DNA of 15,111 bases from Eutrophocola sp049446715 (GTDB taxonomy: Bacteria > Pseudomonadota > Gammaproteobacteria > Pseudomonadales > Pseudohongiellaceae). The notes beneath the pieces were generated by a model. That model was not told the DNA's origin. It searched no databases and was given only the letters and a program-made list of their open reading frames with translations. The DNA lies in NCBI GenBank assembly GCA_049446715.1, contig JBMTQX010000070.1:1-15111 (forward strand), given 5' to 3'. Made by a program: the position numbers and the translations under genes. Position 1 is the first letter of the stretch; each line of letters starts with the position of its first letter. Shown in pieces: positions 13,790 through 15,111 of this stretch.

Positions 13790-14923
13790 TTATTCGAGCA
13801 CGATACGGCCGTTGCGCATGCCGTTGTAGGACGTCGTGGTGAGCCACTGGTAGGAGACATCAAAGAGCTGCTGCGCATCGCGCTCCCACATGGCGTTGTG
13901 GGAAGCGCACGGCATTTCCACGTACACCTTGTCGGTGGCGCCATAATCCGCATACAGGTTGCGCACCAGGTCGGGCGTCACCTGCCTGTCCTGGGCGCCG
14001 GCCACCATCAACAGTGGCGTGTTGGTCGCGCCCACCACGTCCTTGCCCCAGCCAAAGGTCACGGCACGTGGAGCGCGCCGCACGCCGCTGCCCCAGGTGG
14101 CACCGACCGGATCAGAGGCCAGCATGTCGGCCCACACGGCATCGCTGACGCGCTGCTCATATTGATTGGTACAGCCAACCTGGCGCTCCCAGTTGGCGAC
14201 AAAGTCAGCTTCGGACTGCTTGGTGATGGCGGCCCCGGTAAAGTCGGCTTCAGCCATGGTAGCCGGAAAGGCACTGATATAGGCCGGTGCCAGCATGACG
14301 ATGTTGTGCACCTTGTCCGGATGCCGGTAGGCATAGCCGCCGGAGCGCGGACCGCCCTGCGACCAGGCCACCAGGTGCACCCGGTCCACCCCGCGCAGTT
14401 CGCGCAAATAGTCCACGACACCATCGATGTCGTGCCAGTCGGAGTCCATGGACGTGGTGGCATAGGGATAGGAGGGTTCACAGCTGTCGCCGAACAGCTG
14501 TTCCTGCTGGGCGGCGGACAGGTTGCAGCGGTCGTTCATGACCAGCGGGCGCGTGCTGCGGCCGTAGCCAGTCATGTCCATGGAGAAGACGTCCATGCCA
14601 CGCTCGGCCAGGTAGGCCATCCAGCTGTAACCAGCCACCGGCACATCAAAACCGACTTCTGCCGGCGTGCCGGCACCGTGAATGAACAGCACCACCTGCC
14701 CTTCCAGGTCACGGCTGTTCAGCGTAGCCGGTGCCACCCGTTCCCGCACATAGATCTGGGCCACCGAGCCGGTCATGGACGGTACCCGGGAAACCACCGG
14801 GACATAGTGCTCAACGCTCAGCACACCGCTATTGCCCGAGGCGGCCATTTGCGTCTCCGAGCAGCCGACCAGCAAACCGGTCACCAGAAAACAGGCCAGC
14901 AGGCCCCGCAGTGAATGCCGCAT
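13790..14923 (-). CDS. Alpha/beta-hydrolase lipoprotein
   Basis: A membrane-anchored serine hydrolase of unknown substrate. The signal peptide ends in a lipobox LLVG-Cys21, so it should be lipidated; Ser at +2 favours the outer membrane. The alpha/beta-hydrolase fold shows the HGAG oxyanion strand (82-85), the nucleophile elbow AWSQGG with Ser188, acid Asp312 in AGAQD and His342 in CASHN, a complete triad. An insertion (about 125-165) contains the cysteines 133 and 148 and may form a lid with a disulfide. At 377 residues it is longer than minimal esterases. The start is ATG 14923, behind a purine-rich GGGGGGGAT ribosome site. It stands apart from the GFA gene, separated by 209 bp that hold a REP pair. 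An esterase or lipase-like activity is plausible but not specified. Confidence 0.86.
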   Translation of the reverse strand: MRHSLRGLLACFLVTGLLVGCSETQMAASGNSGVLSVEHYVPVVSRVPSMTGSVAQIYVRERVAPATLNSRDLEGQVVLFIHGAGTPAEVGFDVPVAGYSWMAYLAERGMDVFSMDMTGYGRSTRPLVMNDRCNLSAAQQEQLFGDSCEPSYPYATTSMDSDWHDIDGVVDYLRELRGVDRVHLVAWSQGGPRSGGYAYRHPDKVHNIVMLAPAYISAFPATMAEADFTGAAITKQSEADFVANWERQVGCTNQYEQRVSDAVWADMLASDPVGATWGSGVRRAPRAVTFGWGKDVVGATNTPLLMVAGAQDRQVTPDLVRNLYADYGATDKVYVEMPCASHNAMWERDAQQLFDVSYQWLTTTSYNGMRNGRIVLE

Positions 14924-14961
14924 AGGATCCCCCCCAATAAAAACGGCTCATAGAGGGGGTG

Positions 14962-14990
14962 AGACTATGACAGACCGGGGGCCTGATCAA
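14962..14990 (-). promoter_or_regulatory. Weak candidate promoter for lipoprotein gene
   Basis: On the minus strand TTGATC (14985-14990) and TAGTCT (14962-14967) are 17 bp apart, matching consensus at four and three positions. An inverted repeat GGTGAG/CTCACC (14958-14963 and 14994-14999) brackets the site and might be an operator. Confidence 0.28.
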
Positions 14991-15004
14991 GGACTCACCA
15001 CAAA

Positions 15005-15033
15005 TTGACTAATCCCAGGCGGAGGGGTTTAAT
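15005..15033 (+). promoter_or_regulatory. Promoter for the gene at the right edge
   Basis: TTGACT (15005-15010) and TTTAAT (15028-15033) are separated by 17 bp, each hexamer matching consensus at five of six positions. This is the best sigma70-type promoter in the window. Transcription would start about 30 bp before the ATG at 15072. Confidence 0.7.
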
Positions 15034-15071
15034 CTTGGCCAACAACAAGATCACACTGGGGGATTACCAGC

Positions 15072-15111
15072 ATGTCAGAGTCAGAAAAAAATCAGCAAAA
15101 ACAGGAACTCA
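15072..15111 (+). CDS. Partial CDS, N-terminus only
   Basis: Only 13 codons are present (MSESEKNQQKQEL) before the window ends, so no family can be named. It is very polar, rich in Gln, Lys and Glu, which fits a cytoplasmic protein or a leader ahead of a membrane domain. The call as a real gene rests on a GGGGGA ribosome site eight bases before the ATG and the strong promoter at 15005-15033. It is divergent from the lipoprotein gene. Confidence 0.6.
   Translation, partial: MSESEKNQQKQEL

Noticed and set aside
13673..14914. Long open frame (413 codons) opposite the lipoprotein gene
   Set aside because: It mirrors the lipoprotein gene, which has a lipobox and full catalytic triad. Its product is His/Gly-rich with no recognisable domain, as expected of a shadow frame in GC-rich DNA.
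12319..14923. Possible glycopeptide-resistance or drug-response island formed by the dipeptidase, hydrolase and nearby TipAL regulator
   Set aside because: The genes differ in strand and are separated by REP elements and unrelated genes. No van ligase, dehydrogenase or efflux pump is present.

Overview
The window reads as ordinary chromosomal sequence from a gammaproteobacterium, probably marine or otherwise salt-exposed. This rests on family resemblance and is inference. The FklB and ROK kinase products resemble the E. coli FklB and Mak proteins along their length. Also present are a ZntB-type transporter, a DUF6152 periplasmic protein, an NhaC antiporter and REP-type palindromes like those of Pseudomonas and xanthomonads. 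By eye the base composition is moderately GC-rich and fairly even. No phage, IS, tRNA, rRNA or CRISPR sequence was seen. Coding density is high: no gene-free stretch exceeds about 210 bases, and the two largest gaps (10832-11034 and 13581-13789) each hold a REP pair.

Layout. 21-569 (+) encodes a secreted DUF6152 protein. It converges, across a perfect 30-bp bidirectional terminator (590-619), with a leftward operon fklB - DUF1015 - nhaC (4015 to 640). A rightward ROK sugar kinase (4149-5060) meets a leftward, N-terminally short T2SF/PilC-like membrane protein (5873-5064) with 3 bp between the stop codons. Then rightward: a YjbR-type protein, a DMT/EamA exporter overlapping by ATGA with a PurN-like formyltransferase, and zntB. 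MscS (9927-9058) points left. Divergent from it is a MerR/TipAL-type regulator (10079-10831), whose own promoter has the 19-bp spacer typical of MerR-activated promoters. After an inverted REP pair come a histone-deacetylase-fold amidohydrolase (+), a DUF2164 protein (-), a secreted D-alanyl-D-alanine dipeptidase (-), a GFA protein (-) and an alpha/beta-hydrolase lipoprotein (-). A promoter and the first 13 codons of a rightward gene end the window.

How the genes work together. Most are independent housekeeping or stress functions: ion and osmotic balance (NhaC, ZntB, MscS), envelope work (dipeptidase, lipoprotein hydrolase), protein folding (FklB), sugar phosphorylation and one-carbon/purine chemistry. 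I see no defence island or biosynthetic cluster, and nothing that amounts to a clear new multi-gene system. The points most worth following are the MerR-type promoter, the REP elements, the truncated stand-alone T2SF protein, the DUF1015 protein in the fklB-nhaC operon and the atypical PurN.
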